From Bacteroidota bacterium (GTDB lineage: Bacteria > Bacteroidota > Bacteroidia > Flavobacteriales > Flavobacteriaceae), in assembly GCA_012522045.1 (NCBI GenBank), contig JAAYLC010000116.1, forward strand, positions 1 to 41,717: a stretch of DNA of 41,717 nt, written 5' to 3'. A program made the translations under genes and the position numbers. Positions 8,779-16,977 of the stretch are shown piece after piece. Numbering within the stretch: position 1 is the first letter of the stretch; each line of letters opens with the position of its first letter. A model generated the notes under the pieces. That model was not told the origin of the DNA. It saw nothing but the letters and a program-made list of their open reading frames with translations, and searched no databases.

Positions 8779-10086
8779 TCAGACTCTTTTAATTCTTGCA
8801 CCTAATGCGCGCAAGCGTTCATCGATATTTTCGTATCCGCGATCAATTTGTTCAATGTTGTGAATCGTACTTGTGCCTTTTGCCGATAGTGCGGCAATTA
8901 ACAAAGCAATCCCTGCCCGAATATCGGGAGAAACCATGGTTGTCGCTTTCAAATTGGATTCAAAATTATGACCGATTACGGTAGCGCGATGCGGATCGCA
9001 AAGAATTATTTTTGCGCCCATATCGATCAGTTTATCGACAAAGAACAATCGGCTCTCGAACATTTTTTGATGAATCAGCACACTTCCTTTTGCCTGTGTA
9101 CAAACAACCAACACGATACTTAACAAATCGGGAGTAAATCCCGGCCACGGAGCATCGGATATGGTCATTATGGAACCATCGATATAGCTTTGAATTTCGT
9201 AGTTATCATGTGCCGGAATGTGAATGTCGTCTCCAACTCTGTTTAGCGTAATTCCAATTTTTCGAAAAGTTTCAGGAATCAACCCTAAATTTTCCCAGCT
9301 TACATTTTTAATGGTAATTTCACTTTTTGTCATTGCCGCCAAACCAATCCAGCTGCCAATCTCAATCATATCCGGTAAAATCCGATGGGAACACCCCTTC
9401 AAATTGGTCACCCCTTCAATGGTTATCAAATTGGAACCAACTCCGGAAATTTTTGCGCCCATGGCATTGAGCATTTTACATAACTGCTGAATATAAGGTT
9501 CACAAGCTGCATTGTAAATTGTTGTGGTTCTTTCTGCCATAACCGCTGCCATAATAATATTTGCAGTTCCGGTTACAGATGCCTGATCTAAGAGCATATA
9601 GGTTCCTTGAAGACCATTCGGAGCTTCAACGCCGTAGAAACGCTCTTCTCTGTTGTATAAAAATTTGGCGCCGAGTTTTATAAACCCTTCAAAATGCGTG
9701 TCGACACGACGACGACCGATTTTATCTCCGCCGGGGCGTGGCACGGAAGCTTTCCCAAATCTGGCTAACAAAGGTCCGACAATCATAATAGAACCTCGCA
9801 ACGAAGCCGCATCCGTTTTATATTGTTCGGAAGTGAGATAGTCTAAATTGATGTTTTTTGCTGTAAAGGATTTTTTTCCTTTTTCAAGATCCCGGATTGA
9901 AACGCCCAAATTTCTAAGAATTTCAATCAGTTTGTTGACATCAATGATGTCCGGAATGTTTTCGATAATTACTTCTTCTTCTGTTAAAAGTACTGCACAG
10001 AGGATTTGCAATGCTTCATTTTTTGCCCCTTGAGCCGTTATTGCCCCGTGGAGTTTATAGCCTCCTTCAATTTGAAATGTAGCCAT
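8779..10086 (-). CDS. murA: UDP-N-acetylglucosamine 1-carboxyvinyltransferase MurA
   Basis: A 435-residue EPT-family enzyme catalysing the first committed step of peptidoglycan synthesis, enolpyruvyl transfer from PEP to UDP-GlcNAc. Substrate-binding K22-N23 (AKNEA) and the 'SLRGSI' Arg near residue 97 are present. The active-site loop reads VPRPGGDKIGRRRVD: residue 121 is Asp where E. coli MurA has Cys115, the residue alkylated by fosfomycin. Asp is found naturally in some lineages (Mycobacterium, Chlamydia), where it gives intrinsic fosfomycin insensitivity. Ten bases downstream of the DUF4290 gene, so probably co-transcribed with it. Confidence 0.96.
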   Translation of the reverse strand: MATFQIEGGYKLHGAITAQGAKNEALQILCAVLLTEEEVIIENIPDIIDVNKLIEILRNLGVSIRDLEKGKKSFTAKNINLDYLTSEQYKTDAASLRGSIMIVGPLLARFGKASVPRPGGDKIGRRRVDTHFEGFIKLGAKFLYNREERFYGVEAPNGLQGTYMLLDQASVTGTANIIMAAVMAERTTTIYNAACEPYIQQLCKMLNAMGAKISGVGSNLITIEGVTNLKGCSHRILPDMIEIGSWIGLAAMTKSEITIKNVSWENLGLIPETFRKIGITLNRVGDDIHIPAHDNYEIQSYIDGSIMTISDAPWPGFTPDLLSIVLVVCTQAKGSVLIHQKMFESRLFFVDKLIDMGAKIILCDPHRATVIGHNFESNLKATTMVSPDIRAGIALLIAALSAKGTSTIHNIEQIDRGYENIDERLRALGARIKRV

Positions 10087-10095
10087 TCTTAATTT

Positions 10096-10734
10096 TTAAT
10101 GTCTTTTGCGTCTGCTTGTTTTATAATTTTTTCTGGAACTTGAAAACCGTTTCTTGGTCTTCATCAAATCGGATGCATCACTCAAATCTTCATCACGTTT
10201 TCGCAAATCAATTTTTCCATCGGAAAGCTCATATAAATGATCAAAAATCACAATATCTTCAACGGAATCTTTGTTCCAACTCAAATAAGATTTTTTCATG
10301 TGATTGGCAATGGTTAGAATCAACCCGTCTTTTTTGGAACCGTCCTCCCATCGAACTGCTTCGTCAATCATTCGTTTAATATTGTTTCCGTAAAAACGAT
10401 ATTTTGGAAAATTTTGAGGATATTGAAGAGGTTCCGGACGTTCTTCCAATTCTTCTTTTAAAAGTTTCGGATAAGGTGAATCTACATCGAGTTCAAAATC
10501 TGAAATAATAAACAATTGATCCCACAACATATGTTGAAAATCGGGAACATCACGTAGATGCGGGTTCATATTACCCATTACCGAAATTATACTTTTTGCC
10601 GTACGATTACGGGCTTCTTTATCTTCTATCGTTATGGCATAATCTACCATTTTTTGAACGTGTCGTCCATATTCGGGAAGTTTTAATCCGGGACGTTCCG
10701 TATTGTATTCTAAGTTATCTAAAGCTGCTGTCAA
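10096..10734 (-). CDS. DUF4290 family protein
   Basis: A 212-residue soluble protein with the Bacteroidota-specific DUF4290 pattern: 'LEYNTERPGLKLPEYGRHVQ' near residues 8-27 and 'YRFYGNNIKRMIDEAVRWED' near 112-131. The C-terminus is very basic (KKRFSSSRKNYKTSRRKRH), suggesting nucleic-acid or membrane-surface contact. The start is TTG; there is no in-frame ATG before the conserved N-terminus. Function unknown, but its constant place directly upstream of murA suggests a link with envelope synthesis (inference). Confidence 0.85.
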   Translation of the reverse strand: MTAALDNLEYNTERPGLKLPEYGRHVQKMVDYAITIEDKEARNRTAKSIISVMGNMNPHLRDVPDFQHMLWDQLFIISDFELDVDSPYPKLLKEELEERPEPLQYPQNFPKYRFYGNNIKRMIDEAVRWEDGSKKDGLILTIANHMKKSYLSWNKDSVEDIVIFDHLYELSDGKIDLRKRDEDLSDASDLMKTKKRFSSSRKNYKTSRRKRH

Positions 10735-10785
10735 ATTAAATAAATTTTGTGTGAATGATTTTATGGAGTGCTTAAAAATAAGAAT

Positions 10786-11070
10786 TTATAATGAAATAAC
10801 ACCCTCAACCTTGGAAACCGCTATATATTTCTCAACAACTCCATCAGGTGATTGCATGGTTAGCTTTATCGAGATGCTGGTGAAATTTCCTCGTGAAGAA
10901 TCGCGTGTGGTTATCATGGCATCCGTTCCGTCAAAAACGGCACGAACTTCTGCAATTTTTTCCAAATTGGCAGGAACAATAAATTTAAAGAGGTATTGTG
11001 TTGGCCAAGTAGTGTCTTCTTCTAATTGTTTTCTGAGTCTGCTATAAAAATCTTCTGTCTTTTTATCCAT
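10786..11070 (-). CDS. DUF493 family (YbeD-like) small protein
   Basis: A 94-residue protein matching the DUF493 alpha/beta regulatory fold: 'WPTQYLFKFIVPANLEKIAEV' near 22-42 and 'GNFTSISIKLTMQSPDGVVEKY' near 61-82. The fold is ACT-like and the E. coli homologue YbeD is encoded near lipoate genes, but no function is established. It lies 51 bases upstream of DUF4290 on the same strand and diverges from the P-loop ATPase gene. Confidence 0.85.
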   Translation of the reverse strand: MDKKTEDFYSRLRKQLEEDTTWPTQYLFKFIVPANLEKIAEVRAVFDGTDAMITTRDSSRGNFTSISIKLTMQSPDGVVEKYIAVSKVEGVISL

Positions 11071-11125
11071 ACATTAAAATCCTTTGATTGCAAAGATACA
11101 CTTTCAACATCGATTATATTTTATT

Positions 11126-11132
11126 TACTTTG
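11126..11132 (+). promoter_or_regulatory. possible -7 element for the P-loop ATPase-recQ-fmt unit
   Basis: TACTTTG, a one-base-short variant of TAnnTTTG, 16 bases before the TTG start. Tentative; no -33 TTG was seen. Confidence 0.25.
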
Positions 11133-11148
11133 TATAAAATTCTGACAA

Positions 11149-11694
11149 TTGGCAGCAAAAAGAATATTAATCACCGGAGGTCCGGGATCGGGAAAAACAG
11201 CTTTGATAAAGCATTTGGAAAAACAAGGGCATTCCGTACAACATGAAATTTCACGAGAAATTACCCTTCAAGCTCAAAAGGACGGAATTGCTCAGTTGTT
11301 CTTGGAAAATCCGATATTGTTTAGTCAAAAACTGTTGGAAGAACGATTGGAACAATTCAAAGCAGCCGAATCCTGCTCCAAATCCATTTTGTTTTATGAT
11401 CGTGGTGTTGCAGACGTTACCGCTTATTTAGATTTTCTTAAAGTTCATTATCCGCCGCATTTTACCGATGAATGTAATGCAAACCGGTATGATGTGGTTT
11501 TTGTGTTGCCGCCTTGGGAAAAAATCTATGTAACCGATAATGAAAGGTACGAATCCTATGAGCAAGCCGAAACCATTTATCGTCATCTAAGAAAAGGATA
11601 TGAAAAATATGGGTACGCTTTAATTGAAGTTCCCGTTGGTACCGTTCAAGAACGAACTGAATTTATTTTAAACAAACTCAATCACATACTTTGA
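11149..11694 (+). CDS. AAA_28-type P-loop ATPase/kinase
   Basis: A 181-residue P-loop NTPase, TTG start. Walker A GGPGSGKT is at residues 10-17; 'ILFYDRGVADVTAYLDFL' near 81-98 supplies the Walker-B-like acidic and DR motifs of the AAA_28/NadR-kinase-like group, and an Arg-rich lid ('YRHLRKGYEKYGY') follows. Such proteins are predicted small-molecule kinases or nucleotide-binding regulators; the substrate is unknown. Its stop overlaps the TTG start of recQ by 4 bases, so the two are translationally coupled. Confidence 0.8.
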   Translation: MAAKRILITGGPGSGKTALIKHLEKQGHSVQHEISREITLQAQKDGIAQLFLENPILFSQKLLEERLEQFKAAESCSKSILFYDRGVADVTAYLDFLKVHYPPHFTDECNANRYDVVFVLPPWEKIYVTDNERYESYEQAETIYRHLRKGYEKYGYALIEVPVGTVQERTEFILNKLNHIL

Positions 11695-13592
11695 ACGCAT
11701 TAGAAGATGTTTTATATCGATATTGGGGATTTAATTCATTTCGACCGTTACAAAAAGAAATTATAGAATCCGTTTTAAACGGACGTGATACCGTTGCTCT
11801 CATGCCCACAGGCGGTGGGAAATCTTTGTGTTTTCAAGTTCCTTCTTTAGCTTCGGACGGAATCTGTATTGTGATTTCGCCGCTTGTTGCTTTGATGCAG
11901 GACCAAGTACGCGGACTGGAAGAAAAAGGAATTAAAGCGATAAATTTATCCGGTGGAATTTCTTTTAATGACCTTCAAATGCTTTTGGATAATGCACTGT
12001 ATGGAAATTATAAATTCATCTATCTCTCTCCAGAACGATTACAGCAAGACATTGTTCAAAATTACATACGGATGATGAACGTAAACCTCATTGCCATTGA
12101 TGAGGCGCATTGTATTTCTCAATGGGGCAATGATTTTCGTCCGGCTTATAAAAATATTGTTTTGCTTAGAAAGTTGCAACCCCTCACTCCTTTTCTGGCT
12201 TTGACGGCTACTGCAACCCCCAAAGTTCTGGAAGATACCATTCGCGAGTTGAAATTAGAACTTCCTCAAATTTTTAAACAATCTTTCGTCAGAAGCAATT
12301 TAGCATATAAAGTACAAACCGAACCGGATAAAATCTATTGCACTTCCCAACTTTTGAAAGACAATCCGGGAGCAGCTATTGTATATGTAAGAAACAGAAA
12401 AGCAACGATAGATATTGCAGAGCAATTAAATGTTTACGGACTTCGTGCTGATTTTTATCACGGCGGACTTTCTGCAGAAGAAAAAAGAAGCAAATTGGAA
12501 GCTTGGCAACGCGGAAAAATCAATACAATTGTTGCAACCAGTGCATTCGGGATGGGTATTGATCATCCTCATGTACGTTATGTAATTCATTTGCAACTTC
12601 CCGAGAGTTTGGAAAGTTATTTTCAGGAAGTAGGACGCGCAGGTAGAGACGGCGAATATGCCGAAGGCATTTTATTGTATGACAAATTTGATGACAAACA
12701 AGTAGCGTATCAATTTATTGCTAATTTGCCTACGACTTCAGATTTGAAATTCATTTATCGAAAATTAAGCAGTTATTTGCAAATAGCTTATGGAGAAGGG
12801 CAAAACATACAATATCAATTTAATTTTTCTGATTTTGTAAAAAAACACAAACTCAACAGCATACTGACTTACAATGCATTAAAAGGAATGGACAGATTGG
12901 GAATCCTCGAATTGTCTGAGCAGTTTACGAAAAAAACCATCCTCAAGTTTGTAGGCAGTTCGTCTGAATTATTAAGATATTTTGAAAGAGATATGCGAAT
13001 TTCTGTAATTGGAAAATCGATACTCAGACTTTATGCCGGCATTTCTGAGCTTCCGCTTTCAGTGGATCTTGAATTTATTTCCTCAAAAACCGGACAGTCC
13101 GTTGATGATATTCTCTCCATCTTAAAACGGATGCACGAAGATGGAGTTATAGAACTTCAACACGTTGCAACGGATGCTTCAATTACCTATTTAGTGCCAA
13201 GAGAAGACGACCGAACAATTTCAAAAATTGCTGCTGAATTTGAACGATTAAACAAAATAAAAGTTAAGCAAGTGCAGGCGATGATAGAATATGTACACAA
13301 CACTACAACCTGTAGAACTGTCCAGTTGGTAAATTATTTTGGCGAAAAATATAAAACACCTTGTGGAATCTGTTCTGTCTGTACAGCAAAAAATAAAAAT
13401 AAAGTCAAAGTAAATCAACAAGTTTTGGCGGAAGAAATATTGTCAGTCTTAAAAGAAAAAGCAGTTACATCCAAAGAATTGGTAACGTTTTTGCCTTTTC
13501 CCGAAACCGCTATATTAAATACGTTAAAACTTTTATTAGACAATGAACTTATCCGTTTGACGGATAACAACGAACTGTATATCTCCAAATAA
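11691..13592 (+). CDS. recQ: ATP-dependent DNA helicase RecQ (short form)
   Basis: A 633-residue superfamily 2 helicase for recombination/repair, unwinding 3'-5'. Walker A TGGGKS at 40-45, DEAH at 137-140 followed by CISQWGNDFRP, and motif VI 'QEVGRAGRDG' near 311-320. The RecQ-Ct zinc site is visible as cysteines 541, 558, 561 and 564. After it, the C-terminus is a short winged-helix-like segment (VLAEEILSVLKEKAVTSKEL) rather than a recognisable HRDC domain, so this is the shorter paralogue type seen in Bacteroidota. TTG start inside the preceding gene's stop; fmt starts 2 bases after its stop. Confidence 0.95.
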   Translation: MNALEDVLYRYWGFNSFRPLQKEIIESVLNGRDTVALMPTGGGKSLCFQVPSLASDGICIVISPLVALMQDQVRGLEEKGIKAINLSGGISFNDLQMLLDNALYGNYKFIYLSPERLQQDIVQNYIRMMNVNLIAIDEAHCISQWGNDFRPAYKNIVLLRKLQPLTPFLALTATATPKVLEDTIRELKLELPQIFKQSFVRSNLAYKVQTEPDKIYCTSQLLKDNPGAAIVYVRNRKATIDIAEQLNVYGLRADFYHGGLSAEEKRSKLEAWQRGKINTIVATSAFGMGIDHPHVRYVIHLQLPESLESYFQEVGRAGRDGEYAEGILLYDKFDDKQVAYQFIANLPTTSDLKFIYRKLSSYLQIAYGEGQNIQYQFNFSDFVKKHKLNSILTYNALKGMDRLGILELSEQFTKKTILKFVGSSSELLRYFERDMRISVIGKSILRLYAGISELPLSVDLEFISSKTGQSVDDILSILKRMHEDGVIELQHVATDASITYLVPREDDRTISKIAAEFERLNKIKVKQVQAMIEYVHNTTTCRTVQLVNYFGEKYKTPCGICSVCTAKNKNKVKVNQQVLAEEILSVLKEKAVTSKELVTFLPFPETAILNTLKLLLDNELIRLTDNNELYISK

Positions 13593-13594
13593 CT

Positions 13595-14545
13595 ATGAAA
13601 AAATCGCTCAATATCGTATTTATGGGCACTCCTGAATTTGCCGCTACTATTTTAGAAAAAATTGTAAACAGTTCCCACAACGTTATTTCTGTGGTCACTG
13701 TTCCCGACAAACCTGCCGGGCGCGGAAGAAAACCAACTCCCTCTGCCGTAAAAAAAACTGCCGAAAAACACAATCTTCCCCTACTCCAACCAAGCAATTT
13801 AAAAGATTCGGTTTTTGTGAATCAATTAAAAGCATTGCATGCCGATGTTTTTGTGGTTGTGGCTTTCAGAATGCTTCCAAAAGTAGTTTGGGAAATTCCA
13901 CCCCGTGGCACTTTTAATCTGCATGCTTCTCTCCTGCCACAATATCGAGGTGCAGCACCTATTAATTGGGCATTGATTCACGGAGAAACCAAAACCGGAG
14001 TGACCACGTTTTTTATCGATGAACAAATTGATACCGGTGCCATCATCGCAAAAAAAGAAATTGACATTGAACCTACTGACGATGTCAAGACACTTCACGA
14101 CAAACTGATGCATCTCGGCAGTGCTTTGGTTATTGAAACCTTAGATGCCATTGCTGAAGGTGTGGTGCAGCCGATACCGCAAAAATCGAATTTGCAGCTC
14201 AAAGAAGCGCCGAAATTAACACCTGAAAATACCCGAATTGATTGGAATCTTCCCGGAAAAAATATTGTCGATAAAATTCGAGGGCTTTCTCCATTTCCGG
14301 TCGCATGGACGCTATTAAATAATCATGGTGAATCCCAGCGAATAAAACTTTACAAAGCTGTTTTCGAAAAAAAGGAACATCAGGAGAAAATCGGAAAATT
14401 AATTATTTCCAAAAAGGAAATTGCTGTTGCAGTGACTGACGGCTATGTAAAACTGAATGAAATTCAATTGCCCGGTAAGCGAAGAATGTCTGCAATCGAT
14501 TTATTAAACGGATTTTCGTTCGGTGAAAATAGTTACGTATCCTAA
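13595..14545 (+). CDS. fmt: methionyl-tRNA formyltransferase
   Basis: A 316-residue enzyme that formylates initiator Met-tRNA using 10-formyl-THF. The N-terminal Rossmann-type catalytic domain contains the motif NLHASLLPQYRGAAPINWAL (residues about 108-127) with the catalytic Asn-His, and 'IDTGAII' with the catalytic Asp near 146. The C-terminal OB-like domain (about 205-316) includes 'KIRGLSPFPVAWT'. Follows recQ with a 2-base gap, probably in one transcript. Confidence 0.96.
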   Translation: MKKSLNIVFMGTPEFAATILEKIVNSSHNVISVVTVPDKPAGRGRKPTPSAVKKTAEKHNLPLLQPSNLKDSVFVNQLKALHADVFVVVAFRMLPKVVWEIPPRGTFNLHASLLPQYRGAAPINWALIHGETKTGVTTFFIDEQIDTGAIIAKKEIDIEPTDDVKTLHDKLMHLGSALVIETLDAIAEGVVQPIPQKSNLQLKEAPKLTPENTRIDWNLPGKNIVDKIRGLSPFPVAWTLLNNHGESQRIKLYKAVFEKKEHQEKIGKLIISKKEIAVAVTDGYVKLNEIQLPGKRRMSAIDLLNGFSFGENSYVS

Positions 14546-14648
14546 GTGCTTAAGGTTAAAAAAAGATAAGATTCCATCTATTTTGGGCTAATTTTATCAA
14601 CAATATGTTAAAGTTATTAACAAATTACGCCTTTTCCCTTGTCATTCC

Positions 14649-14678
14649 TTGTATCATTCGATAATCCTTTTAAATTTG
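14649..14678 (+). promoter_or_regulatory. promoter of the HU gene
   Basis: TTG at 14649-14651, a 19-base spacer, and TAAATTTG at 14671-14678: a full match to the Bacteroidota sigma-70-type promoter (TTG at -33, TAnnTTTG at -7). It gives a leader of roughly 35 bases before ATG 14720 and rules out an upstream TTG start at 14639. Confidence 0.8.
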
Positions 14679-14719
14679 TAGGAGTAAAACAGAAGTTTAA
14701 CCAACAATTTTTAAAGAGT

Positions 14720-14992
14720 ATGAACAAATCAGACTTAATTGATTCAATGGCAACTGATGCCGGAATTTCTAAAGCAACAGCTAAAAAAGCATTAGATTCT
14801 TTTTTAGGTAATGTAAAAACTGCACTAAAAGACGGAGAACGCGTTTCTTTAGTTGGTTTTGGAACATGGTCAGTTTCAGAAAGAGCTGCTCGTGAGGGTA
14901 GAAATCCTCAAACAGGAAAAACTATTAAAATCGCTGCAAAATATGTAGTAAAATTCAAACCCGGATCAGAATTGCAAAACAGCGTAAACTAA
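14720..14992 (+). CDS. hup: HU-family histone-like DNA-binding protein
   Basis: A 90-residue nucleoid protein beginning MNKSDLIDSMATDAGISKAT. The DNA-binding arm motif GRNPQTGKTIKIAAKYVVKF is intact, with Pro at the intercalating arm tip. The start at ATG 14720 fits HU length; an open frame back to a TTG at 14639 includes the promoter and is not coding. It has a consensus promoter and a hairpin terminator (15019-15050), i.e. a strongly expressed single-gene unit. Confidence 0.95.
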   Translation: MNKSDLIDSMATDAGISKATAKKALDSFLGNVKTALKDGERVSLVGFGTWSVSERAAREGRNPQTGKTIKIAAKYVVKFKPGSELQNSVN

Positions 14993-15018
14993 ACCAACCA
15001 TTTCTAAATAGTAATGCT

Positions 15019-15050
15019 AAAAATCCTTCAAATACCGGAAGGATTTTTTT
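15019..15050 (+). terminator. Rho-independent terminator of the HU gene
   Basis: An 11-bp perfect stem (AAAAATCCTTC / GAAGGATTTTT) with an 8-base loop and a run of seven T, 26 bases after the HU stop. Confidence 0.9.
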
Positions 15051-15142
15051 ATTTCTTGCACCTCCAATTTCTTACTGTTTTGTATTTTTTTTTGTATCCT
15101 ACAAAAATTATTCATAACTTTATTTACGACAATTGAAAATTT

Positions 15143-15703
15143 ATGGATATAACCTTACCTTCCAAAGGAAAATTACTTATCGCAGAACCTTCAATTATTG
15201 GAGATATTTCCTTTAATCGCGCTGTTATTTTATTGGCGGAGTATAACGAAAATGGTTCTGTAGGGTTTATTCTCAACAAACCATTAGAATTTAAACTGAA
15301 AGATTTTATTCCTGAAGTAACTTCAGACCTTCCCGTTTATAACGGTGGTCCTGTTGAACAAGATAATTTATATTTTATTCACTGTGTCCCGGATCTTATT
15401 CCCGACAGTATAAATATTTCAGAAGGAATTTATTGGGGCGGAGATTTTGATACCATTCTCCGGCTCTTAAAAACAAACCGCCTCCAAAAAAATCACATCC
15501 GTTTTTTTCTCGGGTATTCCGGGTGGGAAAAAGATCAGCTCATTCGAGAACTTGAACTACAAACTTGGGTTGTGCAACACAATGTTTATAATGGAAACAT
15601 CATTAAAAAACCGGGATTGAATTTTTGGAAAGAAAAAATGATGGAATTGGGCGGAGATTATTCGCTCTGGTCTAATGCGCCTGAGAATCCGAATTTGAAC
15701 TAA
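15143..15703 (+). CDS. YqgE/AlgH family protein
   Basis: A 186-residue DUF179 protein: 'GKLLIAEPSIIGDISFNRAV' near residues 8-27, 'SVGFILNKPL' near 39-48, and 'YNGGPVEQDNLYFIH' near 65-79. The family is widespread, with a known fold but no firmly established activity (named from AlgH/YqgE). It converges with the class-IV aminotransferase gene, and the 3' ends overlap by 32 bases, an unusually close convergent overlap with no room for a terminator. Confidence 0.92.
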   Translation: MDITLPSKGKLLIAEPSIIGDISFNRAVILLAEYNENGSVGFILNKPLEFKLKDFIPEVTSDLPVYNGGPVEQDNLYFIHCVPDLIPDSINISEGIYWGGDFDTILRLLKTNRLQKNHIRFFLGYSGWEKDQLIRELELQTWVVQHNVYNGNIIKKPGLNFWKEKMMELGGDYSLWSNAPENPNLN

Positions 15704-16577
15704 TCAAATCAAAAGTTCTTTTATTTAATAATGTCAGTATTTCTTGAGAAACGGAAATTCCATATTCTTTTTTTCGATATTTCGTAATCGGTCGGATTCC
15801 AAAAACAACATTCGACAGAAATAACTCGTCGGCTTTTTGAAGTTCAAAAGGTGAAACAGGCCGTTCTTCCAACTTATATTCAGGGTGTGAATCAATAATT
15901 TTTATCAATTGCTTACGCATGATTCCGTTTAAACATCATTCCGATAACGGAGGCGTTGTTATGGTATCCTGATTGACCATAAACAAATTAGCATTTAAAG
16001 CTTCAATGACATTTTTAGCGTCATTCAGGACGAGACAATTTTGATATCCGTTCTCCTTGGCAAAAATGCTTCCCAATACATTTACTATTTTATTGGTTGT
16101 TTTTAAAGTAGCCAATAAATCTTTGCGTACATAAAAATCTTTGTACAATTCTACTTCAGACGGTGAAGTATCCAACTTATATTCGTTAAAGTTTACTTCC
16201 TCAGGAATAATCGCATAATCAATCATTCTTGTATCAGGATGATATTTCCCACCGGTTTTACGCCAAACGAGAATTTTGACTCGGAAGCTTTTTGAAAGGT
16301 TATCGGAAATGGTTTTATCAAGTTCAGATTTTAGATATTCCATCGTAAAATTCATCGGAATTTCCATTCTCAAAATCCGCATGGATGCCATAAGTCGGAA
16401 GTAGTGATCTTCCCAAAACAAAACCGTCCCTTTTACGACAAGCAAGGTTTCAAAAAGTGCATCGCCATAATGCAGCCCTCGATTATTTATGGAAACGAAT
16501 GCTTTGTCCGATTCTACAATTTGCCCGTTAAGATTGATTAAATTTGAATCCGTGATACGATTTGTATGTGGTTGCAT
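15672..16577 (-). pseudogene. class-IV aminotransferase (aminodeoxychorismate lyase-like), interrupted by in-frame TGA
   Basis: A fold-type IV PLP enzyme: 'NNRGLHYGDALFETLLV' near residues 31-47, Lys of 'ATLKTTNKIVNVLGSIFAKE' as the likely Schiff-base region, 'NVIEALNANLFMV' (the PLP Glu), and 'TPPLSE' just before a TGA at 15936-15938. Five codons later the same frame continues as MRKQLIKIID...PFELQKADELFLSNVVFGI, the normal C-terminal third. The expected motif is TPPLS-x-G-x-L-x-G-I-x-R, so the TGA stands at the conserved Gly (GGA to TGA, one base). Starting at ATG 16577 avoids overlap with the START-like gene. Closest role is PabC (folate) or a branched-chain/D-amino-acid aminotransferase; which one cannot be settled here. 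Confidence 0.85.
15936..15938 (-). other. in-frame TGA replacing a conserved glycine codon
   Basis: The plus strand reads tca, giving TGA on the coding strand between 'TPPLSE' and 'CLNGIMRKQL'. The flanking codons (15921-15935: C-L-N-G-I) are open and family-like, so there is no frameshift, only one nonsense codon. Confidence 0.85.
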
Positions 16578-16584
16578 AAAATTA

Positions 16585-16977
16585 TCAGGTTGAACCGAGT
16601 ACTTGGCGCAAGTTTGCAATCATATTTTCCCAGAGCATTTTTCCTTCTTCTATTTCGTCTTCATAGGCAAAATCTGTCACGATAAGAGAAACATCTTGCG
16701 TAATTTCATCAACTTGGATTCTCATTTCGAAATAGGTTTGTTCATTTTCGTCTTCTAACCAACGAAATTTGACCCGTTCCGGACTTTTTCTACTGAGCAA
16801 TTTAGCAGCTTCTTCACTTCCTTCCCAAATAAAAGAAAAGTGTTCTCCACGGGAGTTTACATTATCCGCATACCACTCCGACAAACCTGAAGGAGTCGAT
16901 AAATATTGATATAAAAGCGTTGGAGAAACTTGTAGCGGAAACTCCATTTCATACTTTATTTTTTTATCCATAAACAA
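16585..16977 (-). CDS. START-like (SRPBCC fold) domain protein
   Basis: A 130-residue protein with the helix-grip START-like pattern: 'YEMEFPLQVSPTLLYQYLST' near residues 8-27, 'GLSEWYADNV' near 31-40, 'VKFRWLEDENEQTYFEMRI' near 69-87. It resembles AHSA1/Bet-v-1-type ligand-binding or co-chaperone-like proteins; the ligand is unknown. It lies 7 bases upstream of the interrupted aminotransferase on the same strand, an arrangement typical of Flavobacteriia, and is likely its operon partner. Confidence 0.88.
   Translation of the reverse strand: MFMDKKIKYEMEFPLQVSPTLLYQYLSTPSGLSEWYADNVNSRGEHFSFIWEGSEEAAKLLSRKSPERVKFRWLEDENEQTYFEMRIQVDEITQDVSLIVTDFAYEDEIEEGKMLWENMIANLRQVLGST

Noticed and set aside
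14639-14719. N-terminal extension of HU from a TTG at 14639
   Set aside because: The stretch contains a full promoter and the extra residues do not resemble HU; ATG 14720 gives the usual 90 residues.
15936-15938. TGA in the aminotransferase as a selenocysteine codon
   Set aside because: The family has glycine, not cysteine, at this site, and I see no selenocysteine-insertion-type hairpin directly after it; a nonsense change from GGA explains it better.
3-16577. Alternative genetic code across the organism
   Set aside because: TAA, TAG and TGA all end intact genes here (for example TAG at 20157-20159 and TGA at 11692-11694), so a general reassignment is not supported.
16578-16619. Upstream start of the aminotransferase
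   Set aside because: It would overlap the START-like gene by 35 bases and adds residues unlike the family; ATG 16577 is preferred.
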